A program made the position numbers and the translations under genes. From the NCBI RefSeq assembly GCF_003664255.1, contig NZ_RCCV01000003.1, positions 62,001 to 126,000 of the forward strand: a stretch of 64,000 nucleotides of DNA, given 5' to 3'. Shown piece by piece: positions 48,286 to 57,382 of this stretch. The notes under the pieces are model-generated. The model saw nothing but the letters and a program-made list of their open reading frames with translations, was not told where the DNA came from and ran no database searches. Each line of letters starts with the position of its first letter. Within the stretch, counting starts at the first letter, position 1. Origin of the DNA: Micromonospora sp. M71_S20 (GTDB taxonomy: Bacteria; Actinomycetota; Actinomycetes; Mycobacteriales; Micromonosporaceae).

Positions 48286-49920
48286 ATGAGCGGGCAGGTA
48301 CGGGACCGGGCGCAGGCCGTGGGCCGGATCGACCGGACGGTGCTGGCGCTCAGCGTCGGCGGCGTCCTGGCCGTGGTGGCGTGGGGCGTGCTGGCCCGGG
48401 GCTCCCTGGCCGGCTTCGGCGAGTCGGGCCTGGCCTGGGTCATCGACACCTTCGGCTGGTTCTTCGTGGTGGCCGCCGACGCCTTCCTGGTGCTCTCGGT
48501 GATCATCGCGGCGACGAGGTTCGGCCGGATCCGGCTCGGCGCCGACGACGACGAACCGGAGTTCAGCACGCTGGCCTGGGTGGCCATGATGTTCAGCGCC
48601 GGGATGGGGATCGGCCTGGTCTTCTTCGCCGTCGCCGAGCCCATCCAGCACTACGCCGCGCCCCCGCCGGCCACCGGCGTCGCACCGCAGACCGGCGCGG
48701 CCGGTGCCACGGCGATGCAGTACACCCTCTTCCACTGGACGCTGCACCCCTGGGGGATCTACGCCGTCGTCGCGCTCGCGCTGGCGTACTCGACCTTCCG
48801 CAGGGGCCGGGAGAACCGGATCTCGGCGGCCTTTCACCCCCTGCTCGGGGACCGCGCCGACGGCGCGGCCGGGCGGGCGATCGACCTGCTGGCCGTCTTC
48901 GCCACCGTGTTCGGCTCGGCGACCAGCCTCGGCCTCGGCGCGCTCCAGGTCGCCGCCGGCCTCGACCTGGTGGCGGGTGTTCCGGACACGACCGCGGTGG
49001 AACTGGTGGTGATCGGCGCGCTCACCCTGGCCTTCGTCATCTCCGCCTTCTCCGGGCTGCACCGCGGCATCAAGTGGCTCTCCACCACCAACGTGCTGCT
49101 GGCGGTGCTGCTGATGATCTTCGTCTTCGTGGTCGGGCCGACCATCTACACGCTGGAGGTCCTGCCGGCTGCGGTCGGCGACTACCTCAGCAACCTGGTC
49201 TTCATGTCGACCCGCACCGGCGCCTTCTCCGATCCGTCGTGGCTCGGCTCCTGGACGATCTTCTACTGGGCGTGGTGGATCTCCTGGGCGCCCTTCGTGG
49301 GCACCTTCATCGCCCGCATCTCCCGGGGCCGGACGGTCCGGCAGTTCGTCGTCGGGGTGCTGCTGGTGCCGAGCGGGGCCAGCGCGGTCTGGTTCGCCGT
49401 GATGGGCGGGAGCGGGCTGCGGGCGCAGGCCACCGGAGCCCGGGACCTGGTCGCCGACGTCGGGGCGGGCACCGAGCAGGCCCTCTTCGGCCTGCTGGAC
49501 GCGCTGCCGCTGGCGACGCTGACCAGCGTGCTGGCCATGGTGCTGATCGCGCTGTACTTCGTCACCAGCGCCGATTCGGCGTCACTGGTGCTCGGCTCGC
49601 TGACCTCCCGGGGCGCGCTGCGCCCGCACCGCGTGCTGGTGGTGGTCTGGGGTGTGCTGATCGGCGCGGTCGCCGCCGTACTGCTGCTGGTGGGCGGGCT
49701 GGACGCGCTGCAACAGGCGACCATCCTCGTCGCCCTGCCCTTCGTCGTGGTGATGCTCGGCCTGGCCGCCGCACTGGTCCGGGACATGGCCCGGGACCCG
49801 GCGGTCAACCCGCCGCCGCGGGTCCGCCGCTCCGGCCTGGCCGCGGCCGTGCGGGCCGCCCGGTCGTACGACGAGGAGGACCCGCCGCCGGTGCGGCGCT
49901 ACCTGCGGCGCCCACGCTGA
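48286..49920 (+). CDS. BCCT family transporter (betaine/carnitine/choline type)
   Basis: Sodium- or proton-coupled uptake of quaternary ammonium compounds, often for osmoprotection. 544 residues with about 12 helices. The BCCT signature GSWTIFYWAWWISWAPFVG lies near residue 325, and the family motif MMFSAGMGIGLVFFAVAEP near 105. ATG at 48286 after GGGGGTGGCC; an in-frame upstream start at 48244 adds 14 residues. The C-terminal tail is basic and cytoplasmic. Substrate not decided. Confidence 0.93.
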   Translation: MSGQVRDRAQAVGRIDRTVLALSVGGVLAVVAWGVLARGSLAGFGESGLAWVIDTFGWFFVVAADAFLVLSVIIAATRFGRIRLGADDDEPEFSTLAWVAMMFSAGMGIGLVFFAVAEPIQHYAAPPPATGVAPQTGAAGATAMQYTLFHWTLHPWGIYAVVALALAYSTFRRGRENRISAAFHPLLGDRADGAAGRAIDLLAVFATVFGSATSLGLGALQVAAGLDLVAGVPDTTAVELVVIGALTLAFVISAFSGLHRGIKWLSTTNVLLAVLLMIFVFVVGPTIYTLEVLPAAVGDYLSNLVFMSTRTGAFSDPSWLGSWTIFYWAWWISWAPFVGTFIARISRGRTVRQFVVGVLLVPSGASAVWFAVMGGSGLRAQATGARDLVADVGAGTEQALFGLLDALPLATLTSVLAMVLIALYFVTSADSASLVLGSLTSRGALRPHRVLVVVWGVLIGAVAAVLLLVGGLDALQQATILVALPFVVVMLGLAAALVRDMARDPAVNPPPRVRRSGLAAAVRAARSYDEEDPPPVRRYLRRPR

Positions 49921-50077
49921 ACCGGCGCGGCCGGTCCGGACGCCGCGCCGGGTGGCCGTGACCCGGTCGACGCGGGCGCGGGCGTCGAGGTGACGGCGGT
50001 GGTCGCCACACGCGGCGTCCCCCGGCGGCGCGGCGTCGGTGCGGCAGGGCAGGATGTACGCCGAGGGGGTGGCGGAC

Positions 50078-51946
50078 ATGGCTGGGCGGATCCGGGACGA
50101 GGACATCGCGCTGGTCCGGGAGCGCAGCTCGATCGCCGAGGTCATCTCCGAGACGGTGACCCTGCGGTCGGCCGGCGGCGGCAACCTCAAGGGGCTGTGC
50201 CCGTTCCACGACGAGAAGAGCCCGTCGTTCAACGTCTCGCCCGCCCGCAACGTCTGGTACTGCTTCGGCTGCGGCGCCGGCGGCGACGCGATCAAGTTCC
50301 TGATGGACGCCGAGCACCTCAGCTTCGTCGAGTCGGTCGAGCGGCTCGCCGACCGCGCCGGCATCCAGCTGCGCTACGTCGAGAACGACTCCGCCGCGCC
50401 GCGTCCGCGTCCCCAGCAGGGGCAGCGGCAGCGCCTCGTCGCCGCGCACGCCGCCGCCGTGGAGTTCTACCGCGGCCAGCTCACCACCGCCGGCGCGCGT
50501 CCGGCCCGGGAGTTCCTGGCCCGGCGCGGCTTCGACCGGGCCGCCGCCGAGCGCTACGGCTGCGGCTTCGCACCCGACGCCTGGGACCTGCTCACCAAGC
50601 ACCTGCGCCAGCAGGGCTTCAGCCACGACGAGCTGGTCACCGCCGGGCTGTCCCGGCCGTCGCGTTCCGGCACGCTGATCGACCGGTTCCGCCGCCGGCT
50701 GATGTGGCCCATCCGCGACCTCGCCGGCGACGTGATCGGCTTCGGTGCCCGCAAGCTCTTCGACGACGACGACGGCCCGAAGTACCTGAACACCCCCGAG
50801 ACGCCCATCTACAAGAAGTCGCACGTCCTCTACGGCATCGACCAGGCCAAGCGGGAGATCGCCAAGCAGGGCAAGGTCGTCGTGGTCGAGGGCTACACCG
50901 ACGTGATGGCCTGCCACCTGGCCGGGGTGCCGACGGCCGTGGCGACCTGCGGCACGGCGTTCGGCGGGGACCACATCGGGGTGCTGCGCCGGCTGCTGCT
51001 GGACACCGACGCCGTGGCGGGCGAGATCATCTTCACCTTCGACGGGGACGCCGCCGGCCAGAAGGCCGCGCTGCGCGCCTTCGAGGACGACCAGCGCTTC
51101 GTCGGGCGTACGTTCATCGCGGTCAGCCCCGACAACATGGACCCGTGCGACCTGCGCCTGGCCAAGGGTGACCTGGCGGTCCGCGACCTGGTGGCCCGCC
51201 GCGAGCCGCTTGTCGACTTCGCGCTGCGGCACGTCATCAACCGCTTCGACCTCGACACCGTCGACGGCCGGGTGGAGGCGATGCGCCGGGCCGCGCCGCT
51301 GGTCGCCAAGCTCAAGGACCGGGAGAAGCGTCCGGAGTACGTCCGCAAGCTCGCCGGCGACCTCGGCATGGAGATCGAGCCGGTGCAGCGGGCCGTGCTG
51401 GCCGCCGCGTCGCCCACCCCCGGCCGGGAGGCCGCGCCGGCGCCCCGACCCGCTCGGCCGGAGCCGGTCGTCGACAACCCGCATTCGATGGTCGAGCGGG
51501 AGGCGCTGAAGCTCGCCCTCCAGGAGCCGGTGCTGGCCGGGCCGATGTTCGACGCGGTCGAGGCGTCGGAGTACCGGCACCCCGTGCACGTGGCGGTGCG
51601 GGCGGCCGTCGCGGCGGTCGGCGGGGCCGCCACGGCCACCGGCGGGGCGGTCTGGATCGAGTCGGTCCGCGACGCCTGCGAGGACCTCGCCGCCCGGGCG
51701 CTCGTCGGCGAGCTGGCCGTGGAGCCGCTGCGCATCGACAGCGAGCCCGACCCGCGCTACGTCTCGGTCACCATGGCCCGGTTGCAGTGGGGCTCGGTGA
51801 CCAGCCGGATCAGGGACCTGAAGTCCCGGATCCAGCGGATCAACCCGGTCAACAACAAGGACGAGTACTTCGCCGCCTTCGGCGAGCTGCTGTCGCTGGA
51901 GCAGCACGCCCGGGCGTTGCGCGAGCAGGCCGCGGGAGGACTGTAG
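50078..51946 (+). CDS. dnaG: DNA primase DnaG
   Basis: Makes RNA primers for DNA replication. 622 residues. N-terminal zinc-binding domain with C41PFH44 and C62FGC65 (CPFHDEKSPSF and WYCFGCGAGG). TOPRIM core with VVVVEGYTDVMACHLAG near residue 266 and FTFDGDAAGQKAALRAF for the catalytic acidic residues. The helicase-binding C-terminal domain is at about 480-622. I chose the ATG at 50078 (MAGRIRDEDI) by matching family N-termini; the open frame starts at 50039. It is followed directly by an unknown gene, start at 51947. Confidence 0.97.
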   Translation: MAGRIRDEDIALVRERSSIAEVISETVTLRSAGGGNLKGLCPFHDEKSPSFNVSPARNVWYCFGCGAGGDAIKFLMDAEHLSFVESVERLADRAGIQLRYVENDSAAPRPRPQQGQRQRLVAAHAAAVEFYRGQLTTAGARPAREFLARRGFDRAAAERYGCGFAPDAWDLLTKHLRQQGFSHDELVTAGLSRPSRSGTLIDRFRRRLMWPIRDLAGDVIGFGARKLFDDDDGPKYLNTPETPIYKKSHVLYGIDQAKREIAKQGKVVVVEGYTDVMACHLAGVPTAVATCGTAFGGDHIGVLRRLLLDTDAVAGEIIFTFDGDAAGQKAALRAFEDDQRFVGRTFIAVSPDNMDPCDLRLAKGDLAVRDLVARREPLVDFALRHVINRFDLDTVDGRVEAMRRAAPLVAKLKDREKRPEYVRKLAGDLGMEIEPVQRAVLAAASPTPGREAAPAPRPARPEPVVDNPHSMVEREALKLALQEPVLAGPMFDAVEASEYRHPVHVAVRAAVAAVGGAATATGGAVWIESVRDACEDLAARALVGELAVEPLRIDSEPDPRYVSVTMARLQWGSVTSRIRDLKSRIQRINPVNNKDEYFAAFGELLSLEQHARALREQAAGGL

Positions 51947-52483
51947 ATGGGACTGTTCCGCCGCAAGCCGAAGCTGCCCCCGGCCGCCCGGCCGCCGCTG
52001 GTCGCCGACGAGCGGGTGCTCGCCTGGGCCGCCGCCGGCAACGGCGAGGGCGACGGGGTGGTGGTCGCCAGCAACCTGGGGCTCTGGCTGCCCGGCCGGG
52101 CGCACCGGCTGGGCTGGCACGACGTCCTCAAGGCGGTCTGGTCCGGCCGCGAACTGACGGTGACGCCGGCCGAGCGGCTCGCCGAGCGCGACGGCTACCT
52201 GCTGGTGGCCGACCGCCCGGCCGAGACGTACCTGCTGCTCGACCCGGGGGAGCTGCCGCACCAGGTGCGGGAACGGGTCACCCGGTCGGTGGCGTACACG
52301 CAGCACCACCCGGTGCCCGGCGGCGCCGGCCGGGTCGCGGCGCGCCGCGTGCCGGGGGTGGACGGCCTCACGTGGACGGTCCGCCTCGACCCCGGCACCC
52401 CGACCGACGACCCCGAGGTGCTCGCCGAGGCCGACCGCCTCGTGGCGGAGGCCCGCGCCGCCACCGCCCCGGCGGACGCCTGA
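51947..52483 (+). CDS. Conserved hypothetical protein linked to dnaG
   Basis: 178 residues, beginning at 51947 right after the dnaG stop (the ATG abuts the TAG), so certainly cotranscribed with dnaG. The first 20 residues are basic and Pro-rich. The core (about 25-140) is a beta-rich domain of unknown type with GDGVVVASNLGLWLPGRAHRLGWHD (split here for description). No enzyme motif or signal peptide. I have seen similar proteins behind dnaG in Micromonospora relatives but know no function. Confidence 0.75.
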   Translation: MGLFRRKPKLPPAARPPLVADERVLAWAAAGNGEGDGVVVASNLGLWLPGRAHRLGWHDVLKAVWSGRELTVTPAERLAERDGYLLVADRPAETYLLLDPGELPHQVRERVTRSVAYTQHHPVPGGAGRVAARRVPGVDGLTWTVRLDPGTPTDDPEVLAEADRLVAEARAATAPADA

Positions 52484-52493
52484 CCGGCGCGGG

Positions 52494-53462
52494 TCACCCG
52501 CGCTGGTAGAACCGCGCGGCCCCGGGGTGCAGCGGGATCGGGTCGGTGCCCGAGGCGCTCTGCTGGGTGAAGTTGCCGGCCTCCGGGTGCACCTTGACCA
52601 GGTCGGCCTGATAGGCGAAGAGCAGCCGGGTCAGGTCGTACGCCAACTGGTCGGGCATGTCGGCGCTGACCAGGATGACGTTCGCCACCGTGACCGTCGG
52701 CGTGCCGCTCCTCGTCCTGTAGACCTCCTTCGGCAGCTCCGCGGTGGTGTAGACCGAACCGTGGCGCGCGGTGAGCGGCTCCATCAGGTCGACGATCGGC
52801 AGCAGCGCGTACCTGCCGGGCGCGCTGGCCAGCAGGTCGGCGATGCCCGGCGTGGGCAGGCCGCCGGAGAAGAACATCGCGTCGAGCGTGCCGGCCCGCA
52901 TCCGCTTCACGGTCTCCGGCAGGGAGAGCGTGGCCCGGACGACGTCCCGGTCCGGATCGAGGCCGGCGGCGGTCAGCAGACGCCCGGCGATGATGTCCGT
53001 GCCGGACTTCGGGGAGCCGGTGGAGACCCGCTTCCCGCGCAGCCCCGACAGCTTGGTGATCTTCGCGTCGGCGCGGACGATCACGTGGGTGTAGTTGCTG
53101 TAGACCCGGGCCAACGCCCGCACCGGCTGCGGCTGGCCCTCGAAGGCCCCGCGCCCCGCGACGGCGTCCGCCGCCGTGTCGGCGAGGCTGAAGGCGATCT
53201 CCATGTCGCCGCTGGCCAGCCGGTTGATGTTCTCCACCGACGCGCCGGTCGGCTCGGCCCGCGCCTCGTAGCCGGGCAGGTGGCGGCTGATCACGTCCGC
53301 GTAGCCGCCGCCGAGCTGGTAGTAGACGCCGGTGGTGTTGCCGGTGGCGAGGAAGATCCGGCCACCGTGCCAGGGCTGCGGCCCGGCCTCGGCCGCGCCG
53401 CAACCGGCGACGAGCACGGTCGCCAGCAGGGCCGCCAGCAATCGGGAGGACCGTCCGATCAC
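52494..53462 (-). CDS. TAXI family solute-binding lipoprotein 2
   Basis: 322-residue TRAP-associated extracytoplasmic immunogenic protein, the TAXI-type binding protein. The signal peptide ends in lipobox LVAGC with Cys21. The core motifs ATGNTTGVYY, PTGASVENINRLASGDMEIAF and STGSPKSGTDIIAGRLL match TAXI domains, which bind glutamate, glutamine or related acids in studied examples. It is the last gene of the operon (59589 to 52494), coupled to the Roadblock gene by a GTGA overlap at 53459-53462, and far from the permease. It is a clear paralogue of TAXI 1 (56363-57382). Its place beside the sensor genes, not the permease, suggests it may present ligand to the kinase. Confidence 0.9.
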   Translation of the reverse strand: MIGRSSRLLAALLATVLVAGCGAAEAGPQPWHGGRIFLATGNTTGVYYQLGGGYADVISRHLPGYEARAEPTGASVENINRLASGDMEIAFSLADTAADAVAGRGAFEGQPQPVRALARVYSNYTHVIVRADAKITKLSGLRGKRVSTGSPKSGTDIIAGRLLTAAGLDPDRDVVRATLSLPETVKRMRAGTLDAMFFSGGLPTPGIADLLASAPGRYALLPIVDLMEPLTARHGSVYTTAELPKEVYRTRSGTPTVTVANVILVSADMPDQLAYDLTRLLFAYQADLVKVHPEAGNFTQQSASGTDPIPLHPGAARFYQRG

Positions 53463-53851
53463 GCCCGGACCGCCGGCTCCAGGGCCTCCGCCACCCGCTG
53501 GACCAGCATGGCGGTCTCGTAGCCGATCTGGCCGAGGTCGCAGCCGGGCGCGGCGAGCACCCCGACGAGCGCGCGTTCGCCGACCGCCATCACCAGCATC
53601 ACCCCGCCGTCCATGTCGACGATCTGCTGGCGTACCCGGCCGGCCGACATCAGCCGGGCGGCACCGACGGTCAGGCTGGCCAGGCCGCTGATCACGGCGG
53701 AGAGCTGGTCCACCTGGTCGGGCGCGAGGTGGGGCGAGGCCGCCAGCCGCAGCCCGTCGCCGGAGACCGCGAGGGCGTGCGACACGTCCGGCACCTGTTC
53801 GGCGAAGTTGGCCAGGAGCCAGTCCAGGCCGGCGCTCACGGATGGGGTCAT
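53459..53851 (-). CDS. Roadblock/LC7 domain protein, CvnB-like
   Basis: 130 residues, the normal size of CvnB of the conservons. The fold is recognised from GLDWLLANFAEQVPDVSHALAVSGDGLRLAASPHL and then DQVDQLSAVISGLASLTVGAARLM and VMLVMAVGERALVGVLAAPG. In Streptomyces conservons CvnA (kinase), CvnB (Roadblock), CvnC (DUF742) and CvnD (GTPase) form a membrane complex. Here the gene is coupled to the kinase upstream (4-nt overlap at 53848-53851) and to TAXI 2 downstream, with no CvnC or CvnD. Confidence 0.92.
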   Translation of the reverse strand: MTPSVSAGLDWLLANFAEQVPDVSHALAVSGDGLRLAASPHLAPDQVDQLSAVISGLASLTVGAARLMSAGRVRQQIVDMDGGVMLVMAVGERALVGVLAAPGCDLGQIGYETAMLVQRVAEALEPAVRA

Positions 53852-56295
53852 GGTGTTCTCCTGGGGGGTGTCGTCTGGGTACGTCGGGTCGCGGCGGCCA
53901 CTCCCTCGGCGAGCGAGGAGAGCCGGGACCGTACGACCTCGGGGTCGAGCAGGTCGCCCGCCGGTCGTGCCGGCGGGGCCTCGTGCAGCGTGGCCGGCAG
54001 CTGGCCGCCCCGGGTGCGGCGCGGCAGCCCGGCCCCGGTGAGCTGAGGCGGCGCGGGCGGAGCCGACGCGGGACGGGACGACGGCGCCGTGGCGACGCCC
54101 CCCGACCCGGTCGGGCGCGCGCCGAGCACCGGGAGGGCGATCGTCGGCGCGTGGTGGACGCTGGCCAGGTCGGGCACGGCGGCGGGACTACCGGTCCCCG
54201 TCCGGGGCCGGAACCAGGCGGTCTGGGCGGGGACGACCGGCGCCTGCGTACGCACGGGCGGCGGCGCCTGCGCGGGCGCCTGCCGGACGGGCGGCGCCGG
54301 CGCGTGCACCTGCGGGGCGGCCTGGGCGGGGGCACGACCCTCCGGGGCGGAGCGCGGGGCGACGTCCTCGACGCGGGTCAGCGCCGACTCCGGGATCTCC
54401 ACCTGCGCGACGGTGCCCGCGCCGCTGTTGTGCAGCTGCACCCGTACGCCGTGCCGGGCCGCCAGGTGGGCCACCACGTGCAGGCCCATGCTGCCGGCCG
54501 AGGCGCTGGAGAGCATCGCGGGGGCGAGCAGCCGCTCGTTGATCGAGGCGAGGCGGCTGTCGCTGATACCGATGCCCTGGTCGTGCACGCGCAGCGTGAG
54601 GCCGTCGATCGTGCGCCGGCCGTCGACGTGCACCAGGGCGTTCGGCGGGGAGTAGACGGTGGCGTTCTCCAGCAGCTCGGCGAGGAGATGGACCAGGTTG
54701 CCCACCGCGGCGGCGTGCACCGCGGCGGTCGGCACGTCGACCTCCACCCGCGGGTAGTCCTCGATCTCCGAGGCGGCCGCCCGCACCACGTCGGCGAGCA
54801 GGTGGGCGCCGTCGTGCGTACGGCCGGGCTCCCCGCCCGCGAGGACCAGCAGGTTCTCCCCGTTGCGCCGCATGCGGGCGGCGAGGTGGTCCAGCGCGAA
54901 GAGCCGGGCCAGCGCGTCCGGGTCGGTCTCCTCGCGTTCGAACTCGTCGAGCAGCCGCAGCTGCCGGGTGATCAGGGTACGGATGCGCCGGGCCAGGGCC
55001 TCGGCCATCCGGGTCACGTCCATCCGCACCTCGGCCTGTTCGCCGGCCAGGCGCAGGGCGGCCCGATTCACCGTGTCGAAGGCCTGGGCGACCTGGGCGA
55101 TCTCGTCGCGGCCCTGCCCGATGCCGGCGGTCAGCCGGGTGGCCGCGCCGTCGGTCGGCGCGCCGTCGCCGGCCGCGATGGCGGTGATCCGCTCGGGCAG
55201 CTCCCGGTTCGCCATGGTGAGCGCCGCGACCCGCAGCCGGCGCAGCCGGCGGCTGGTGCGGACGGCCAGCAGCACGGCCGCGGTCAACGACGCCAGCGCG
55301 ACGGCGGTGGTCGCGCCGCCGGTGATCAGGGCCCGTAGCTGGGCTTCCCGGGCCAGCCCGGCGGCGTTGCGGTCGAGTTCCTCGGAGAGTTCCCGGCCGA
55401 GCAGGTTGTAGCGCCGGATGGCGCCGCTCTGGGCCACGTACCAGGCGTCGCCGTCGGTCTTCAGCCCGGCGGGCTCGGTCTCCACGTTGAGCGCGCTGTC
55501 GCGCATCCGGCGGGCGGTGGAGACGTCGGTGCCGGCCACCAGCCGGGTGTACGCGTCCGCCGCCGGCCGGCTGGCGATCCGGGAGAACTCGGCCTGCCGC
55601 TGCTCCTGCGCGCCCCGCAGCTGGCCGAGGCGGACCAGTTCGCCGTCCACCAGCGCGCCCCGCACGAAGACGGTGCGCAGCAGGTCGCGTTCCACGGCGG
55701 CGAGGTGCTCCTGGGCGGCGACGGCGGCGACCTCGCGCGCCCCGTTGGCCAGCTCCCGGTCGCGCAGCTGGGCCGGCAGCGCGTCGGCGACGGCGAGCAG
55801 CGACTCGACCAGCGAGAGGTAGGCCGGGTCGGCGGTGGTGCCGCCCAGCGCGGACCCGCGGGCCGTTTCGAGCTGGCCGAGCTGCGCGTCGGCGCCGTCG
55901 AGCACCTGGCGCAGGTCGGGTGCGGCGCGACGGGCGTCCCGGCTGGAGCCGCGGTACCGCTCGACGGACGCGTCGACCCGTCGGCGCTGCGCGTCGACGA
56001 GGGGACGTCCGCTGCTGCCGCCCCGCTGACGCAGTGCCGCCGTCTCGCCGAGTTCCCGTTCCAACTCGTGCACCAGGCGCACCGTGGCCGTCGCGGTGCC
56101 GGCCAGCACCCGGGCGCGGTCCGCGTCGTCGGTGGCGGCCATGGCCATGGCGGTCTGGGTGGACCCCAGCACGACCAGACCGATCGTGGCCACCAGGATG
56201 GGCGCGAGCAACTGGGTGCGTACCGACCACAGCCGGTCGGTGTGGTCGGCGGGCCGGTGGTGCCGGCGTACGCGGCCGGGGGTGGGGAGCGACAC
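53848..56295 (-). CDS. Sensor histidine kinase with NIT and HAMP domains, CvnA-like
   Basis: 815-residue membrane kinase. TM1 is at about 29-53 and TM2 at about 325-347, with the nitrate/nitrite-sensing-like (NIT) extracytoplasmic helical domain between. HAMP region at about 348-400. The H-box is FALDHLAARMRRNGENLLVLAG (split for description), His near residue 468. The ATPase has N-box LLAELLENATVYSPP (near 540), G1 DQGIGIS and G2 SMGLHVVAHLAARHG (near 602). The C-terminal about 190 residues are Pro/Ala-rich and disordered. Such kinases head conservons. ATG at 56295. It lies 67 bp after TAXI 1 and overlaps the Roadblock gene. No response regulator gene is in the operon. Confidence 0.93.
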   Translation of the reverse strand: MSLPTPGRVRRHHRPADHTDRLWSVRTQLLAPILVATIGLVVLGSTQTAMAMAATDDADRARVLAGTATATVRLVHELERELGETAALRQRGGSSGRPLVDAQRRRVDASVERYRGSSRDARRAAPDLRQVLDGADAQLGQLETARGSALGGTTADPAYLSLVESLLAVADALPAQLRDRELANGAREVAAVAAQEHLAAVERDLLRTVFVRGALVDGELVRLGQLRGAQEQRQAEFSRIASRPAADAYTRLVAGTDVSTARRMRDSALNVETEPAGLKTDGDAWYVAQSGAIRRYNLLGRELSEELDRNAAGLAREAQLRALITGGATTAVALASLTAAVLLAVRTSRRLRRLRVAALTMANRELPERITAIAAGDGAPTDGAATRLTAGIGQGRDEIAQVAQAFDTVNRAALRLAGEQAEVRMDVTRMAEALARRIRTLITRQLRLLDEFEREETDPDALARLFALDHLAARMRRNGENLLVLAGGEPGRTHDGAHLLADVVRAAASEIEDYPRVEVDVPTAAVHAAAVGNLVHLLAELLENATVYSPPNALVHVDGRRTIDGLTLRVHDQGIGISDSRLASINERLLAPAMLSSASAGSMGLHVVAHLAARHGVRVQLHNSGAGTVAQVEIPESALTRVEDVAPRSAPEGRAPAQAAPQVHAPAPPVRQAPAQAPPPVRTQAPVVPAQTAWFRPRTGTGSPAAVPDLASVHHAPTIALPVLGARPTGSGGVATAPSSRPASAPPAPPQLTGAGLPRRTRGGQLPATLHEAPPARPAGDLLDPEVVRSRLSSLAEGVAAATRRTQTTPPRRTP

Positions 56296-56362
56296 TCGGG
56301 CCTTCCGGGGTGGGGTCGGGGGTGCCGGGCCCGGGCGCGAGGCCCGGGCCCGGCACCCGGGA

Positions 56363-57382
56363 TCAGCGTGCGCCGAGGTCCTGCAACGCCTTGTCCGCGC
56401 CGCGGTGCAGCGGTACGGGGTCGGTCTTGCGGGCGTTGTCCAGGCTGATGCCCTTGGCGGCCGGGTTGGCCTGCGCCAGGGCGTCCTTCTTGTCGAACAC
56501 CGTCCGGGTGATCGCGCAGGCCACGTTCGCGTTGAGGTCCTTGCGGACCAGCAGCACGTTCGGCACCACGATGGTCGGGGTGTCCGCGGCGGTCTTGTAG
56601 ACGTCCGCGCCGATGGTCCCGGCCTGGTACGCCGGGTTGAGCTCGGTCATCTTCGGCAGCAGCGGGGTGATGTCGATGAACTTCACCTTGTCCCCGGCGG
56701 TGGTGAACAGGTCGGTCAGCCCGCCCGTGGGCACCCCGCCCGACCAGAAGAGCCCGTCGACGCTGCCGTCCTTGACGCCCTCGACGGACTTGGTCAGGTC
56801 GAGCCGCTGCGCCTGGACGTCCTTTGCCGGGTCGAGGCCGGCGGCCTCCAGCAGCCGGTTGGCGATGACCTCGGTGCCGGACTTCGGGGAGCCGGTGGAG
56901 ATCTTCTTGCCCTTCATGTCGGCGACCGAGTTGATCCCCGAGTCGGCCCGGACGACGACCTGCGTGTAGTTGTCGTAGATCCGGGCGAGCGCCTCGACCG
57001 GCTGCGGCGCCGTGAAGCTGCCCTTGCCCTGCACCGCGTTGACCGCCGTGTCGAACAGGGAGAAGGCGACGTCGTACTGGCCGCCGACGAGCTGCTCGAT
57101 GTTCTGCACCGAGGCGCCGGTCTCGGCGGCGGTGCCGGTCAGCTTGCCCTCGGTCGCCCCGGAGAGCTGACCGGCCAGGGCGTTGCCGACCACGTAGTAG
57201 ACGCCGGTGGCGTTGCCGGTGGCGATGCCGACGCGGGTGCTGTCGGTGACCTTGCAGGTGATCTCACTGGCGGCGTCGTCCTTGGTCGCGCCGTCCTGAC
57301 GGCCTCCGCAGCCGGCGGTGCCCGCGGCGACGAGGGCCAGCGCGCCAACCCCCGCGGCGAGCCGCACGTTGATCCGTCTCAC
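56363..57382 (-). CDS. TAXI family solute-binding lipoprotein 1
   Basis: 339-residue binding protein of a TRAP-TAXI importer. The lipobox is AGTAGC with Cys25. The core motifs ATGNATGVYY, ETGASVQNIEQLVGGQYDVAF, RIYDNYTQVVVRAD and STGSPKSGTEVIANRLL are typical. GTG at 57382 overlapping the stop of the permease gene by 4 nt, with GGAGG upstream. Partner of the permease by position. Substrates of studied TAXI proteins include glutamate; not decided here. Confidence 0.93.
   Translation of the reverse strand: MRRINVRLAAGVGALALVAAGTAGCGGRQDGATKDDAASEITCKVTDSTRVGIATGNATGVYYVVGNALAGQLSGATEGKLTGTAAETGASVQNIEQLVGGQYDVAFSLFDTAVNAVQGKGSFTAPQPVEALARIYDNYTQVVVRADSGINSVADMKGKKISTGSPKSGTEVIANRLLEAAGLDPAKDVQAQRLDLTKSVEGVKDGSVDGLFWSGGVPTGGLTDLFTTAGDKVKFIDITPLLPKMTELNPAYQAGTIGADVYKTAADTPTIVVPNVLLVRKDLNANVACAITRTVFDKKDALAQANPAAKGISLDNARKTDPVPLHRGADKALQDLGAR

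Noticed and set aside
54188..56356. Alternative minus-strand frame of 722 codons over the histidine kinase
   Set aside because: Arg/Ala/Pro-rich shadow in another frame; the kinase frame holds the H, N and G boxes.
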